From positions 372,001 through 436,000 of the forward strand of contig NZ_JAJIRT010000004.1 of assembly GCF_025717675.1 (NCBI RefSeq): DNA of 64,000 nt, given 5' to 3'. Made by a program: the position numbers and the translations under genes. The DNA is from Paucibacter sp. DJ2R-2. GTDB taxonomy: Bacteria > Pseudomonadota > Gammaproteobacteria > Burkholderiales > Burkholderiaceae_C. Positions within the stretch are counted from its first letter, which is position 1. Every line of letters begins with the position of its first letter. Shown in pieces: positions 35,083-44,051 of this stretch. Below the pieces are notes generated by a model. It worked only from the letters and a program-made list of their open reading frames with translations, was not told the DNA's origin and did not search any database.

Positions 35083-37084
35083 AGCCTTCGCCCCCAGCGC
35101 CGCTGGCCGGGTCGCGCGAGGGTGCTGCAGGCGCGGCGGGCGGCGGGCCATAGCGGGCCTCGCCCAGCCAGGGTCGACCGGCGCGCTTGTTGCGGTACAT
35201 GGCGTCGTCGGCGCTCTTGGCCAGGCTCAGCTCGTCCTGGCCGTCCTCGGGGAACAGGGCCAGGCCCAGCGAGCAGGTCATCTCCAGGCGCACGCCGCCG
35301 AGTTCCATGGGCTGGGCCACCTGGGTGTAGATCTTGTCGGCCACGCCCTGGGCCGACTCGCGACTCAAGGGCCCGGTCAAGAGCACCACGAATTCGTCGC
35401 CGCCGATGCGACCCACAGTGTCGGTCTCGCGCACGGCCGCCTTGATGCGCCGCGCCACGGTCTGCAGCAGCTGGTCGCCGACGGCATGACCGAACTGGTC
35501 GTTGATGGGCTTGAATCGGTCCAGGTCGAGCAGGATCAGGCCGATGGGCTCCTGATAGCGCCGCGCATTGGCCAGGGCAAAACGCAGGCGCTCGTCGAAA
35601 TGGGCCCGGTTGGCCAGCTCGGTCAGGGGGTCGTGCAAAGCCATGAAACGCACACGCTCCTCGGACTGGCGGCGCGCATTGATGTCGGACAGGGTGCCGA
35701 TCATGCGCACCGGCCTTTGCTGCAGGCTGCGTTCGACCACGGTGCCACGGGCCAGCACCCAGTTCCAACGCGCGGCCGGACCGGCCACCCGGTACTCGAC
35801 CGAAAACTGGGCGGCCGAGCCCTCCAGGCAGGCTTGCGCCTCACTCTGCACCCGGGTCAGGTCCTCTGGATGAATCAAACCCCAGACCTGGCTGATCGGG
35901 CATGCGGCTGGCTCGGCCGGCAGACCCATCAGCTGCTTCCAGCGCGCCGAGCTGGCGAGCTGGCCGCTGGGCAGGTGCCAGTCCCAGACGCCGTCGCCGG
36001 CACCCTCGACCGCAAAGGCCCAGCGCTGCTCACTCTCACGCAAGGCCTGGGTCATTCGCTCGGCCAGGGCCAGGGCGCGTTCACGGGCGCTGCCCAGCAA
36101 CCAGGCCAACAAGGCCAGAAGCAGGCTCAGCACCACCCCGGCGCACAGCACATTGGGCGCGTAGTCCGCACCGTGTCGGGCCGCAAAGCCTGGCCCTGCG
36201 GCCAGTTGCAGCGTCCAGGTGCGCCCGCCCAGCACCAGGAACTCGCTGGCCTGGCGCACGGCCGGCGGCGGCGCCTCGGCCAAGCCCAGGGGGTCGGGCC
36301 GCCAGCCGGCATCGGCACGGCGGTAGAGCAGGCGGCTTTCGTCCAGATCTTGTCCGTCGAACAAGGCCAGGGACAGGGATGCGGGCAGCTCGCCATACAG
36401 GCTGGCCATCAGCTCCGCGGCCGCCACCGGTGCCAGCACCCAGGCCTGCAGGGCCTGGCGCCGCTCCTCGATCGAGGCCGGCATGCGCCCGCCACGGTAG
36501 ATCGGCAAAGCCAACGCGAAGCCGGGCTGCGCCGTCAGGGCCAGCTCACGCAGATTCAACAGCGGCGACAGGGCCAGATGGCCCGAGTCGCGCGCCAGCA
36601 GCAAGGTCTGGGACAGGGCCGGCAAGGTGCCCAGATCGAGTGCCATCAGAGCACGGTTGCGCAGCAGGCCAGGTTCCATCTGCTGGATCTTGAATGCCTG
36701 ACCGGCGCGCGAGGCTTGTGGCAGCACGACGGCGATGCCCTGCAGGCCGGCAAAATCGGCACCCAGGGGCAAGGCATCCACATAACGCTGGAATGCCACG
36801 GCATCGAGCGGGCCGTGAACGCCCAGAAAACCCTGCACGCCTTGCAACAGATGCTGCTGTGCGGCCATGCGCTGCTCGATGCGCTCGCTGAGTTCGCGCA
36901 AGCTGGCATCAAAGGCCTGGCGCTGCACGGCCTGCTCGCGCGCCTGCTCGGAATGCCAGAAGCTCAGGGTCAGGCCCAGACTGAGCAGCAAGACCGCCAA
37001 GGGCAGGCCGCGCCCGCGCAGCCAGTTCGCTTGCGAGTTCAGGCCAAGCACGCCGCTGAAACCTCTGAGGCTGAAACGCTTCAT
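35069..37084 (-). CDS. CHASE-PAS-GGDEF diguanylate cyclase
   Basis: The 671-residue membrane protein has a span near 25-45, a periplasmic CHASE-like domain (LLQGVQGFLGVHGPLDAVAFQRYVDALPL...) to about residue 310 and a second span. A PAS domain follows (WAFAVEGAGDGVWDWHLPSGQL ... ARGTVVERSLQQRPVRMIGTLSDI), then a GGDEF domain. The active motif GGDEF is at 561-565 and an inhibitory-site RETD lies just upstream. It should make c-di-GMP with product feedback. Its start overlaps the stop of the periplasmic binding protein gene in ATGA. Confidence 0.92.
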   Translation of the reverse strand: MKRFSLRGFSGVLGLNSQANWLRGRGLPLAVLLLSLGLTLSFWHSEQAREQAVQRQAFDASLRELSERIEQRMAAQQHLLQGVQGFLGVHGPLDAVAFQRYVDALPLGADFAGLQGIAVVLPQASRAGQAFKIQQMEPGLLRNRALMALDLGTLPALSQTLLLARDSGHLALSPLLNLRELALTAQPGFALALPIYRGGRMPASIEERRQALQAWVLAPVAAAELMASLYGELPASLSLALFDGQDLDESRLLYRRADAGWRPDPLGLAEAPPPAVRQASEFLVLGGRTWTLQLAAGPGFAARHGADYAPNVLCAGVVLSLLLALLAWLLGSARERALALAERMTQALRESEQRWAFAVEGAGDGVWDWHLPSGQLASSARWKQLMGLPAEPAACPISQVWGLIHPEDLTRVQSEAQACLEGSAAQFSVEYRVAGPAARWNWVLARGTVVERSLQQRPVRMIGTLSDINARRQSEERVRFMALHDPLTELANRAHFDERLRFALANARRYQEPIGLILLDLDRFKPINDQFGHAVGDQLLQTVARRIKAAVRETDTVGRIGGDEFVVLLTGPLSRESAQGVADKIYTQVAQPMELGGVRLEMTCSLGLALFPEDGQDELSLAKSADDAMYRNKRAGRPWLGEARYGPPPAAPAAPSRDPASGAGGEGFTSP

Positions 37085-37884
37085 GGCAAGGCCACCATGG
37101 CCCGCGCCATCTCGGGGCGAAAGTATTTTTCAAAGATGCGCAGCAGGCTGCCATCGCGGCGCATGCCTTCGATCAGCTCGCGCCAACGCGCCTGCTCGGC
37201 CTCGCTGAGGCTGGCGCGCGACATGATCAGGCCATGGGGCACGGGCGCGTCGCCGAAGTCGAGCACCTGGGCCAACTCGCGGATGCGCGCCGATTGCAAG
37301 GTCGGCAGGTCGAAGGGCTCGATGATCATGGCCTGAATCTGCCCGGCGCTGAGGGCATCGAACAAGGCACTGAGGCCGGTGGACTGCACCAGGCGTTGCT
37401 GCTCGGCCAGGCTGTCGACGAGGCGGTTGGCGCTCTCGCTGTAACGGAAGCTGCGAATCACGCCCAGCTTCAGGCTGCGCTGCCGCTCGAAGTCCTCGAT
37501 CTTCTGGACCTGACTGTCACGCCGCAGCAGCAGTTGGTAGCGGTTGCTGAAGCACCAGGCGAAGCTGGCAAATTTCTCGCGCTGCGCATTGCTGATGCCG
37601 GACAGGCTGAAGTCGAGCGCGCCGCTTTCGACCAGCTGCCAGATGCGGGCGCGCGGCAAGAGCGAAACGAAAAACCTGCAGCCACTGCGCCGGGCCATCT
37701 CGTCGGCAATGTCCTTGTCGATGCCGCTGCCGGTCTCGGCCGAGTAGAGCAGGCCATGGTCATGCAGGGCCAGGCTGAAGGGGCGCGAGCAATCCGGGCC
37801 GCCGGCGGCATGGGCCGGAGCCACCGGGGCAAGCAGCAGCCCGGCCATCAAGGCGCCGAACCTGATGCACCGCCCGACTCCCAT
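37081..37884 (-). CDS. Periplasmic solute-binding protein (amino-acid ABC type, SBP_bac_3-like)
   Basis: The 267-residue product has a signal peptide (FGALMAGLLLAPVAPAHA-A) and the two-lobed fold of family-3 solute-binding proteins (GIDKDIADEMARRSGCRFFVSLLPRARIWQLVESGALDFSLSGISNAQREKFASF). No permease or ATPase gene is adjacent. The downstream partner, in an ATGA overlap, is the GGDEF protein. That suggests a sensory rather than a transport role, with the binding protein presenting a ligand to the cyclase. The start at 37884 places the signal peptide first. Confidence 0.85.
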   Translation of the reverse strand: MGVGRCIRFGALMAGLLLAPVAPAHAAGGPDCSRPFSLALHDHGLLYSAETGSGIDKDIADEMARRSGCRFFVSLLPRARIWQLVESGALDFSLSGISNAQREKFASFAWCFSNRYQLLLRRDSQVQKIEDFERQRSLKLGVIRSFRYSESANRLVDSLAEQQRLVQSTGLSALFDALSAGQIQAMIIEPFDLPTLQSARIRELAQVLDFGDAPVPHGLIMSRASLSEAEQARWRELIEGMRRDGSLLRIFEKYFRPEMARAMVALP

Positions 37885-38087
37885 GCTTGCGCTGCACAAC
37901 TGCACTGCTGCGTCCTCTCTTGCTGAGCCCGGGCCATCACTGGCCCTCCGGCCAGCGGCACCCAAAGCCTGCTGAGGCGCGCTCTGCTGTTGGAGCGCGG
38001 CCGCAGCCCTCCCGGAAAAGACTTCAAGAATACGCCAAAGCCATGACCGGCCCAAGACTGGATGGTCAGAAGCCGTAGGATGCAGCC

Positions 38088-38474
38088 ATGAACACATGGA
38101 TCGGTATTGGTTTGGCGCTGATCGCCCTGCTGGGCGGCGGCTTTCTCTATGGTTGGCAAGGCGTGATGCTCGCCCTGACGGTGGTGGTGTTCTGGCTGCT
38201 GCTGCAGTTCTCGCGCCTGATGCGGGTGATGAAAGCGGCGTCAGAGGGCCCGGTCGGGCATGTCGACAGCGCCGTGATGTTGAATGCCAAGCTGTGCAGC
38301 GGCATGAAGCTGGTCGAGGTGCTGCCCCTGACGCGCAGCCTGGGCCAGAAGATCAGCGAACAGCCCGAAACCTATGGCTGGACCGACGCCGGTGGCGCCC
38401 GCGTCGAGTTGCAGATGGAAAAGGGCACGGTGAGCAGCTGGCAGCTGATCCGCCCCGACGATCAAGCCTCGTAA
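38088..38474 (+). CDS. Small membrane protein of unknown function
   Basis: The 128-residue product has two adjacent hydrophobic stretches (IGIGLALIALLGGGFLYGW and VMLALTVVVFWLLLQFSRL), then a basic amphipathic segment and a soluble C-terminal part of about 75 residues (GMKLVEVLPLTRSLGQKISEQPETYGWTDAGGARVELQMEKGTV). I do not recognise the family. It lies 46 bp before the zinc-finger gene and could be in the same operon. Confidence 0.65.
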   Translation: MNTWIGIGLALIALLGGGFLYGWQGVMLALTVVVFWLLLQFSRLMRVMKAASEGPVGHVDSAVMLNAKLCSGMKLVEVLPLTRSLGQKISEQPETYGWTDAGGARVELQMEKGTVSSWQLIRPDDQAS

Positions 38475-38520
38475 AATCACGTTTTTGCGTCCGACCTTGT
38501 TCACACGAAAGCACCCTCCC

Positions 38521-38727
38521 ATGAGCGAAGCCAAATCCATCGTCGAAGTCACGGCCGCCGATGTACAAGGTCCGGGCGTCGTTGCCTGCCCCAACCCCAA
38601 GATGAGCTTGTGGAGCAGCCACCCCAAGGTCTTCATCGACATCAGCCACGACGGCCAGGGCAAGTGCCCCTATTGCGGCACCGTCTACAAGCTCAAGGCC
38701 GGCGAAACCCTGCACAGCCACCACTGA
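38521..38727 (+). CDS. Zinc-finger domain (CHCC-type) protein
   Basis: The 68-residue protein has the pattern VVACPNPKM..HPKVFIDI.H..GKCPYCGTVYKL, with Cys, His and a CPYC pair that bind one zinc ion, as in the CHCC zinc-finger family related to the NDUFS6 subunit of complex I. The start at 38521 (MSEAKSIVEV) fits relatives. A 2-bp gap separates it from the next gene, so they are co-expressed. Confidence 0.88.
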   Translation: MSEAKSIVEVTAADVQGPGVVACPNPKMSLWSSHPKVFIDISHDGQGKCPYCGTVYKLKAGETLHSHH

Positions 38728-38729
38728 GC

Positions 38730-39182
38730 ATGCAGCCGCGCAGCAAAGCTCAAGCCGCCGCCCTGCTGGCCTCGCCCGAGGACACCGAACAGCAGTTCTA
38801 CGAGGCCCTGCAGCAGGCCGACCTGGAGCGGCTGATGGAGGTCTGGGCTGACGAGGATGAGATCTCCTGCGTGCACCCGGGCGGCCCGCGCGTGGTCGGC
38901 CTGGGCGCGATCCGCGCCGCCTTCGAAGCGGTGTTCCAGCAAGGCGCCATCCCAGCCCATCCCGAGCGCGTGCGGCGCCTGCACACCGGCGACACCGCCA
39001 TCCACCAGGTGCTGGAGCGGGTGCAGGTGCAGGGCCCGGACGGCCAGCAAAGCGCCTGGGTGATTGCCACCAATGTCTACCTCAAGACGGCCTTTGGCTG
39101 GCGCATGGTCTTGCACCATGCCAGCCCCGGCAATGCGCATGACATTCAAGAAGTGATCGAAGAGCCCTCGGTCCTGCACTGA
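38730..39182 (+). CDS. NTF2-like/SnoaL-type nuclear transport factor fold protein
   Basis: The 150-residue protein shows the NTF2-like pattern (EDTEQQFYEALQQADLERLMEVWADEDEISCVHPGGPRVVGLGAIRAAFEAVF ... WRMVLHHASPG), common in DUF4440-type proteins. Binding pocket and role are unknown. The gene follows the zinc-finger gene by 2 bp and precedes the YheT-like hydrolase by 14 bp, so a three-gene operon is likely. Confidence 0.82.
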   Translation: MQPRSKAQAAALLASPEDTEQQFYEALQQADLERLMEVWADEDEISCVHPGGPRVVGLGAIRAAFEAVFQQGAIPAHPERVRRLHTGDTAIHQVLERVQVQGPDGQQSAWVIATNVYLKTAFGWRMVLHHASPGNAHDIQEVIEEPSVLH

Positions 39183-39196
39183 GCGCGCCGCAAGCG

Positions 39197-40216
39197 ATGC
39201 AGTATTCCGCGCCGCGCTGGCTGCCCGGCGGCCACGCCCAGACCATCTGGTCCGCCCTCTATGCCCGTCACAAGGGTGGCCCCGAGCTGCGCTTCCAGCG
39301 CCAGCGCTGGGACACGCCGGATGGGGACTTCGTCGATGTCGACTGGCTGAACTACGCGCCGCCCGAAGCGCCGGCCGGCAGCTTTTTGGCCCACCCCGGA
39401 GCAAGTGACGAGCGCATGCCGCCCCTGTTGGTGCTGTTTCACGGCCTGGAAGGCAGCTCGCAAAGCCAGTACGCGCAAGCCTTCGCCACGGTGGCCCGCT
39501 CGCGCGGCTGGGCCTGTGCCCTGCCGCATTTCCGCGGCTGTTCGGGCGAGATGAACCTGGCCCCGCGCGCCTACCATTCGGGCGACTTCGAAGAGATCGG
39601 CTGGATGCTGGCCCGCTGCAAGCAGCAGCACGAGGGCCCGGTTCTGGCGGCTGGCGTTTCGCTGGGCGGCAATGCCTTGCTGCGCTGGGCCGAGGAGTCA
39701 GGCCAAAGCGCCGCCACCACGGTGCGCGCGGTCTGCGCCATCTGTTCTCCGATCGACCTGGCGGCCTCGGGCCGCGCCATCGGCCGGGGTTTCAGCCGCC
39801 TGGTCTACACCCGCATGTTTCTACGCAGCATGGTGCCCAAGGCCTTGCGCAAGCTGGAACAGCACCCGGGCCTCTTTGACGGCGAACGCCTGCGTGCCGC
39901 GCGTGACCTGTACGAGTTCGACAACCTCTTCACCGCACCCCTGCACGGCTTTCGCAACACCGAGGACTACTGGGCGCGCGCCTCGGCCAAACCCCATCTG
40001 AAGCGCATCGGCATCCCGGCCCTGCTGCTCAATGCCCGCAACGACCCCTTTGTACCGGCGCACTGCCTGCCGCGGCAGCAGGACGTCGGCTCCTTCGTGC
40101 GCCTCTGGCAGCCGGCCCATGGCGGCCATGTCGGCTTCACCCACGGCAAGCCGCCCGGTGAAGTTTTCACCATGCCCGAGCAGGTCTGCGACTGGCTGCT
40201 GCGGGCCTTGGACTGA
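39197..40216 (+). CDS. YheT-family alpha/beta hydrolase
   Basis: The 339-residue protein begins with the YheT motif (WLPGGHAQTIWSALYARH) and has the nucleophile elbow GVSLGGNALLRW, preceded by VLFHGLEGSSQSQYAQAFATVARSRGWACALPHFRGC. The acid and His are in NDPFVP and GHVGFTHG. Members are esterase-like proteins of poorly known physiological substrate. Domain order and length match the family. Confidence 0.9.
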   Translation: MQYSAPRWLPGGHAQTIWSALYARHKGGPELRFQRQRWDTPDGDFVDVDWLNYAPPEAPAGSFLAHPGASDERMPPLLVLFHGLEGSSQSQYAQAFATVARSRGWACALPHFRGCSGEMNLAPRAYHSGDFEEIGWMLARCKQQHEGPVLAAGVSLGGNALLRWAEESGQSAATTVRAVCAICSPIDLAASGRAIGRGFSRLVYTRMFLRSMVPKALRKLEQHPGLFDGERLRAARDLYEFDNLFTAPLHGFRNTEDYWARASAKPHLKRIGIPALLLNARNDPFVPAHCLPRQQDVGSFVRLWQPAHGGHVGFTHGKPPGEVFTMPEQVCDWLLRALD

Positions 40217-40349
40217 GCCGTCAAGGCCATTCATAGCGCATAACCTTCCACTCAGGCGTGCCAGGCCTCCAATCGCCCGAGCCGCACAGCTTGTCATTTC
40301 GTTCGCCGTATGCTGCGGGCGCCCGACAGTCAGGAAGGAGGGGCGTCAG

Positions 40350-41339
40350 ATGAATCAGAGTTCGACACCGGCCGCAAGGCAGGCGCCGCTGATGCAGCTC
40401 AGCGCGGCGGCCAAGCGCTACCAGCGCGGCGGGTCCGCCGTCCAGGCGCTGCAGGATTTCGAACTGCGGCTGGACACAGCGGAGGTGATCGGTTTGCTGG
40501 GGCCCAATGGCTCGGGCAAAACCACCCTGGTCAAGATTCTGACCGGCCTCTGCGGCGCCGACCAAGGCGAGCTGCGCTGGCGCGATGGACCGGCCCAGGC
40601 CGCTGGCTTGCCCGGCCCGCATCTGCGCGAGATCGGCGTGTTGCTGGAGGGCCGGGGCGCCGCCTACGAGCGCCTCACCGCCCAAGAGAATGCGCGTTAC
40701 TTCTGCGAACTGCGCGAGCAGCGCTTCAGCCCTGAGTACTTCCGGCACTTGGCGCGCCTGCTGGGTCTGGCTGATGTGGACACGCCAATCCGCCAGCTCT
40801 CCACCGGCAACAAGCTGCGCGCCGCCTTGATCGGCGCCCTGATCCACCGGCCGGCCCTGGTGCTACTGGACGAGCCCACCCTGGGCCTGGACCTGGAAGG
40901 CGTGGAGCGACTGCATGAACTGGTACACCAGGGTGCGTCCGCAGGCCAGACCTTTCTGATCGGCTCGCACGATCTGCATTTCATCGAGCGCCTGTGTCCA
41001 CGCATCGTCAGCATCCACCGCGGACACAAGCGTTTTGACGGGCCGCGCGAGACCTTTCTTCATCAGGAGTTCCGCTACCGCCTGCAGGTGTGCAGCGACA
41101 GCCCCTGCCCGCCGCCTCCCGACTGGCTGAACGGACGCCCTTGGCAGCAGCAGGCCGGCCAATGGGTCTTGCCCCTGCGCGACCCGGCCGAGGCCGCACG
41201 CCTGATGGCCGAATGGGCGCCCTGGCTGGGCGCCTGCAGTTCGCTGCAGCTGCGTGCCGTCGAGCTGCGCGAACACTATCTGGAACAACTGGGAATCTCG
41301 GCCTCAGAAGGCGGGCTTGAGGAGGCGCTGGCGTCATGA
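40350..41339 (+). CDS. ABC-2-type exporter ATP-binding protein
   Basis: The 329-residue protein has a Walker A GPNGSGKTT, a signature QLSTGNKLRAALIGAL and a Walker B LVLLDEPTLGLDLEGVERLHELV. A C-terminal extension of about 100 residues follows the ATPase core. The start at 40350 follows an AAGGAGG site at 40335-40341. The next gene overlaps in ATGA and encodes the membrane partner, so these two form an exporter of unknown substrate. Confidence 0.88.
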   Translation: MNQSSTPAARQAPLMQLSAAAKRYQRGGSAVQALQDFELRLDTAEVIGLLGPNGSGKTTLVKILTGLCGADQGELRWRDGPAQAAGLPGPHLREIGVLLEGRGAAYERLTAQENARYFCELREQRFSPEYFRHLARLLGLADVDTPIRQLSTGNKLRAALIGALIHRPALVLLDEPTLGLDLEGVERLHELVHQGASAGQTFLIGSHDLHFIERLCPRIVSIHRGHKRFDGPRETFLHQEFRYRLQVCSDSPCPPPPDWLNGRPWQQQAGQWVLPLRDPAEAARLMAEWAPWLGACSSLQLRAVELREHYLEQLGISASEGGLEEALAS

Positions 41340-42103
41340 ACAACACGCCCTGGATTCGCCACGGCCTCAACGAGGCCCGCCGCAGCCTGGCCCTGGCTCG
41401 GCGCTACTGGGTCGAAACCTTGCTGGGCCTGGGCTTTGTCTTCAGCCTGTTCGGCGGCCTGGTCTTCGCCGTGCTCAAAGCCAGCGGCCAGTCCTTCGAC
41501 TCGGGTCAGGCCGATGGGCTGATCACCGGCTTTGCCCTGTGGATGTTCGCCAGCGGCCTGGCCCATGGCTGCGCCAAGGAAATCACCGAGGAGACCCAGC
41601 AGCGCACCCTGGAGCAGTTGCAGCTGGCACCGCTGAGCCTGGAGCGACTGCTGGCCGTGCGCTTGCTGCTGGAGACGGCCGTCGGCCTGGTCCTGTTGGT
41701 GCTGACCTTGGCCTTGATCGCCCTGCTGACCGAGGGGCGGGTGCAGTTGAGTGTGCCGGCCCTGAGCCTGGCGGTGCTGGGTGCGCCGGCCATGGCCGGC
41801 CTGGGCTATGCGCTGGCGGGCCTGAGCCTGCTGGTCAAGCGCGGTGAGTTGCTGATGATCGCCGCCTACCCCCTGGTGATCGGCCTGGTGTCCTTGCCCG
41901 CCTTGCCGCTCTCGGGACTGTCGGCCCTGCCCTATGCGCTGGCAGCGGCGGCGGCGCGCGCGGCATCCGCTGGTGACGCCATCCCGAGCGAGGTCTGGGG
42001 CTGGGTGGCACTCGATAGCGCGGTCTTCCTGACGCTGGGCCTGATGGTGTTCCGTGCCTGCCTGCGCCAGGCACGGCAGCTCGGCGTGCTCGGCCACATC
42101 TGA
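41336..42103 (+). CDS. ABC-2-type exporter membrane protein
   Basis: The 255-residue protein has six hydrophobic segments (TLLGLGFVFSLFGGLVFAVLK, GLITGFALWMFASGLAHGC, LLLETAVGLVLLVLTLALIALL and three more). It fits the ABC-2 permease topology, with no signal peptide. Its start overlaps the ATPase stop by 4 bp. Substrate is unknown. Confidence 0.82.
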   Translation: MNNTPWIRHGLNEARRSLALARRYWVETLLGLGFVFSLFGGLVFAVLKASGQSFDSGQADGLITGFALWMFASGLAHGCAKEITEETQQRTLEQLQLAPLSLERLLAVRLLLETAVGLVLLVLTLALIALLTEGRVQLSVPALSLAVLGAPAMAGLGYALAGLSLLVKRGELLMIAAYPLVIGLVSLPALPLSGLSALPYALAAAAARAASAGDAIPSEVWGWVALDSAVFLTLGLMVFRACLRQARQLGVLGHI

Positions 42104-42137
42104 GCGGAGCACTGGCAGCGGAACCTACACTGGGGCC

Positions 42138-42671
42138 ATGGATGCCATCGTCGAAGCGGCCTTGAAGAAGTGGCCAAATGTTCCGCACTGCTACGGCTGG
42201 CTTGCCCTGGATGCGCGCGGCAACTGGTATATGCGCGACGAGCGCTGCCAGGCGGCCGGGCCCTTTCCGCAGGTCAAAGGCAGCCGGGTCACGCATGAGA
42301 AATTGCGCGAGTTCATCGAGCGCAACTACGCCGTTGACGAACGCGGCGCCTGGTTTTTCCAGAACGGCCCGCAGCGCGTCTATCTACAGTTGGAGGCCGC
42401 CCCCTGGATCTGGCGTCTGGACGGCGATACGCTGGCCACACCGTCGACGGTGCGCAGCCACACAGGCTTGAGCAGCACGGTCGACGCGGTCTGGCTCGAT
42501 GAACAGGACCGCCTGTTCTTGAGCACCCCACTCGGCCTGGGCCTGGTGCACAGCCTGGACATGGACTGGGCGGCCCAAGCGGTCGAACAAGGTTTGTGGG
42601 TGCCCGAGGTCCGCAGCCACGAAACCTTGTTGCAACAGTTCGGCATCGTGCTGGCGCCCGCTGCCGACTGA
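42138..42671 (+). CDS. Conserved proteobacterial protein of unknown function (DUF2946-type)
   Basis: The 177-residue protein starts MDAIVEAALKKWPNVPHCYGWLALDARGNWYMRDERCQ and contains ERNYAVDERGAWFFQNGPQRVYLQLEAAPW. This pattern is common in beta- and gammaproteobacterial proteins of unknown function. I believe the family is listed as DUF2946, but I am not certain of the number. No catalytic motif or membrane span is evident. It follows the exporter genes by 34 bp. Confidence 0.75.
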   Translation: MDAIVEAALKKWPNVPHCYGWLALDARGNWYMRDERCQAAGPFPQVKGSRVTHEKLREFIERNYAVDERGAWFFQNGPQRVYLQLEAAPWIWRLDGDTLATPSTVRSHTGLSSTVDAVWLDEQDRLFLSTPLGLGLVHSLDMDWAAQAVEQGLWVPEVRSHETLLQQFGIVLAPAAD

Positions 42672-42750
42672 GCCCTGCCGCTGTGGCCCGGGCGAGTCAA
42701 CCCGCCCTCAGGAAGCGACGTTCAGGAGCATTGCTGCTCGAAGGTCTTGC

Positions 42751-43125
42751 ATGAGAAAAAACACCCTGGTCGCGTCCAAGCTCTGTGCCATCGCCATCGG
42801 CGCCATGCTGTTGGCTCCCTCGGCCTGGGCCTTCCGCTGCAACTCCTATGTCATCGACGCCGGCATGCCCAAGTTCGAAGTGCTGCGCAAATGTGGGCAG
42901 CCGAGCAACAAGGAGCAACGCATCGACCGCCGCATCGTGCGGGTTCGCGTGCCCGCGCCTGCAGGCCCGAATGTGCCGCTGGGCGGCCAGGTCGAAGTCG
43001 AGCGCGAGGTGCAGGTTCAGGTCGAAGAGTGGATCTACAACTTCGGACCCAACCAGTTCATGCAATTGCTGGTTTTTGAAGACGGGCGTTTGATGTCCGT
43101 GAAGGACATCGGCTACGGCAGCTGA
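42751..43125 (+). CDS. DUF2845-domain secreted protein
   Basis: The 124-residue protein has a signal peptide (LCAIAIGAMLLAPSAWA-F) and the DUF2845 pattern (FRCNSYVIDAGMPKFEVLRKCGQPSNKEQR ... EEWIYNFGPNQFMQLLVFEDGRL), with two Cys that could form a disulphide. It is probably periplasmic. Function is unknown. It is a single gene ended by the bidirectional terminator at 43191. Confidence 0.85.
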   Translation: MRKNTLVASKLCAIAIGAMLLAPSAWAFRCNSYVIDAGMPKFEVLRKCGQPSNKEQRIDRRIVRVRVPAPAGPNVPLGGQVEVEREVQVQVEEWIYNFGPNQFMQLLVFEDGRLMSVKDIGYGS

Positions 43126-43190
43126 GGCGCAGCGCTCGCCTTGCCTCGCCTCGGTCGCTGGCATCGTTCCATCAAAGCAGCGGGCACAAA

Positions 43191-43214
43191 AAAACCGGCC
43201 AGAGGGCCGGTTTT
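43191..43214. terminator. Bidirectional Rho-independent terminator
   Basis: The 10-bp stem AAAACCGGCC / GGCCGGTTTT with an AGAG loop is perfectly symmetrical, with A residues before and T residues after on both strands. It lies between the converging DUF2845 gene and cytochrome c gene. Confidence 0.93.
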
Positions 43215-43232
43215 CGGGAGGTAGAGCTTGGC

Positions 43233-43787
43233 TCAGTTCGCAGCAGAAGCGGCAGCAGCCGGCGCCTTGGGCTCATCGAACTTGGCACCACCCTTGTTGG
43301 ACATGTAGACCACGGCGCGCGCGATTTCGAAGTCGCTGAAATCACCGCCGCCTTGTGCGCCCATGGCACCCTTGCCCTTGAGTGCCGAGTTCAGCAGCGC
43401 TTCGTAGCCGGTCTTCACGCGCGGGCCCCAGGCGGCTTCGTCGCCGAGCTTGGGAGCGCCCGCTGCGCCGGTGGCGTGGCAAGCCGCGCATTGGGCCTGG
43501 AACACTTGTTCACCGGTCTTGAGCGCTGCGACATTGTTCAGGTCCTTCAACTCGATCGCGCCGACCGGCTGGATGCGGGCCGCGACGGCCTGGGCTTCCA
43601 GGGCCTCGGTACCTGCCGAAGGCTTGCTGTCGGTCGTCACGTAGTTGGCCAGCATGATGATCACGATGACGGGCACGACAAAGGCGAAGAACACGGCCCA
43701 GGCCAGTTGCTTGGGCGTCTTGATCGGGCCTTCATGGGCTTCGTCAGCATGATCGTGCTCGTGTGCGTGATTCTGGTTTCCGCTCAT
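43233..43787 (-). CDS. Membrane-anchored cytochrome c (c5-type)
   Basis: The 184-residue protein starts with a His-rich cytosolic segment (NQNHAHEHDHADEAHEG), then one membrane span (QLAWAVFFAFVVPVIVIIMLANYV) and a periplasmic class-I cytochrome domain with a single haem motif CAACH (VFQAQCAACHATGAAGAPKLGD) and an axial Met in GKGAMGAQGG. It passes electrons in the respiratory chain. The start at 43787 (MSGNQNHAHE) places the His-rich segment first. The Ala-rich tail is unusual but not diagnostic. Confidence 0.88.
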   Translation of the reverse strand: MSGNQNHAHEHDHADEAHEGPIKTPKQLAWAVFFAFVVPVIVIIMLANYVTTDSKPSAGTEALEAQAVAARIQPVGAIELKDLNNVAALKTGEQVFQAQCAACHATGAAGAPKLGDEAAWGPRVKTGYEALLNSALKGKGAMGAQGGGDFSDFEIARAVVYMSNKGGAKFDEPKAPAAAASAAN

Positions 43788-43943
43788 GAAATCCTCGTTG
43801 GCGTCGGCAAGGGAAGATGCGCTGCCCGGCAAATCACCGGACGCAAAACCGACAGATTATATCGTCGCCTACCCCGGAGCCTGGGCAAGGATTGAGCGTG
43901 ATCACGGAGCTGCCGGCCACTGAGGTTAGAATGCGCGCTCCCG

Positions 43944-44018
43944 GCGACCGTGGTGAAGTGGATATCATTGGGCCCTCCGAAGGCTTAGGCGCAAGTTCGA
44001 TTCTTGCCGGTCGCACCA
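43944..44018 (+). tRNA. tRNA-Arg (anticodon CCG)
   Basis: The cloverleaf can be drawn in full. The acceptor stem GCGACCG pairs with CGGTCGC. The D arm is GTGA/TCAT. The anticodon stem GGGCC/GGCTT has loop CTCCGAA and anticodon CCG (43977-43979). The T arm is GCAAG/CTTGC with loop TTCGATT. The discriminator A and an encoded CCA follow at 44015-44018. It lies on the left boundary of the Tn7-like element, whose first candidate binding motif begins 34 bp further on. Confidence 0.93.
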
Positions 44019-44051
44019 CCGGGACACTTCATTTTTCCCCACCAAGCCTGA

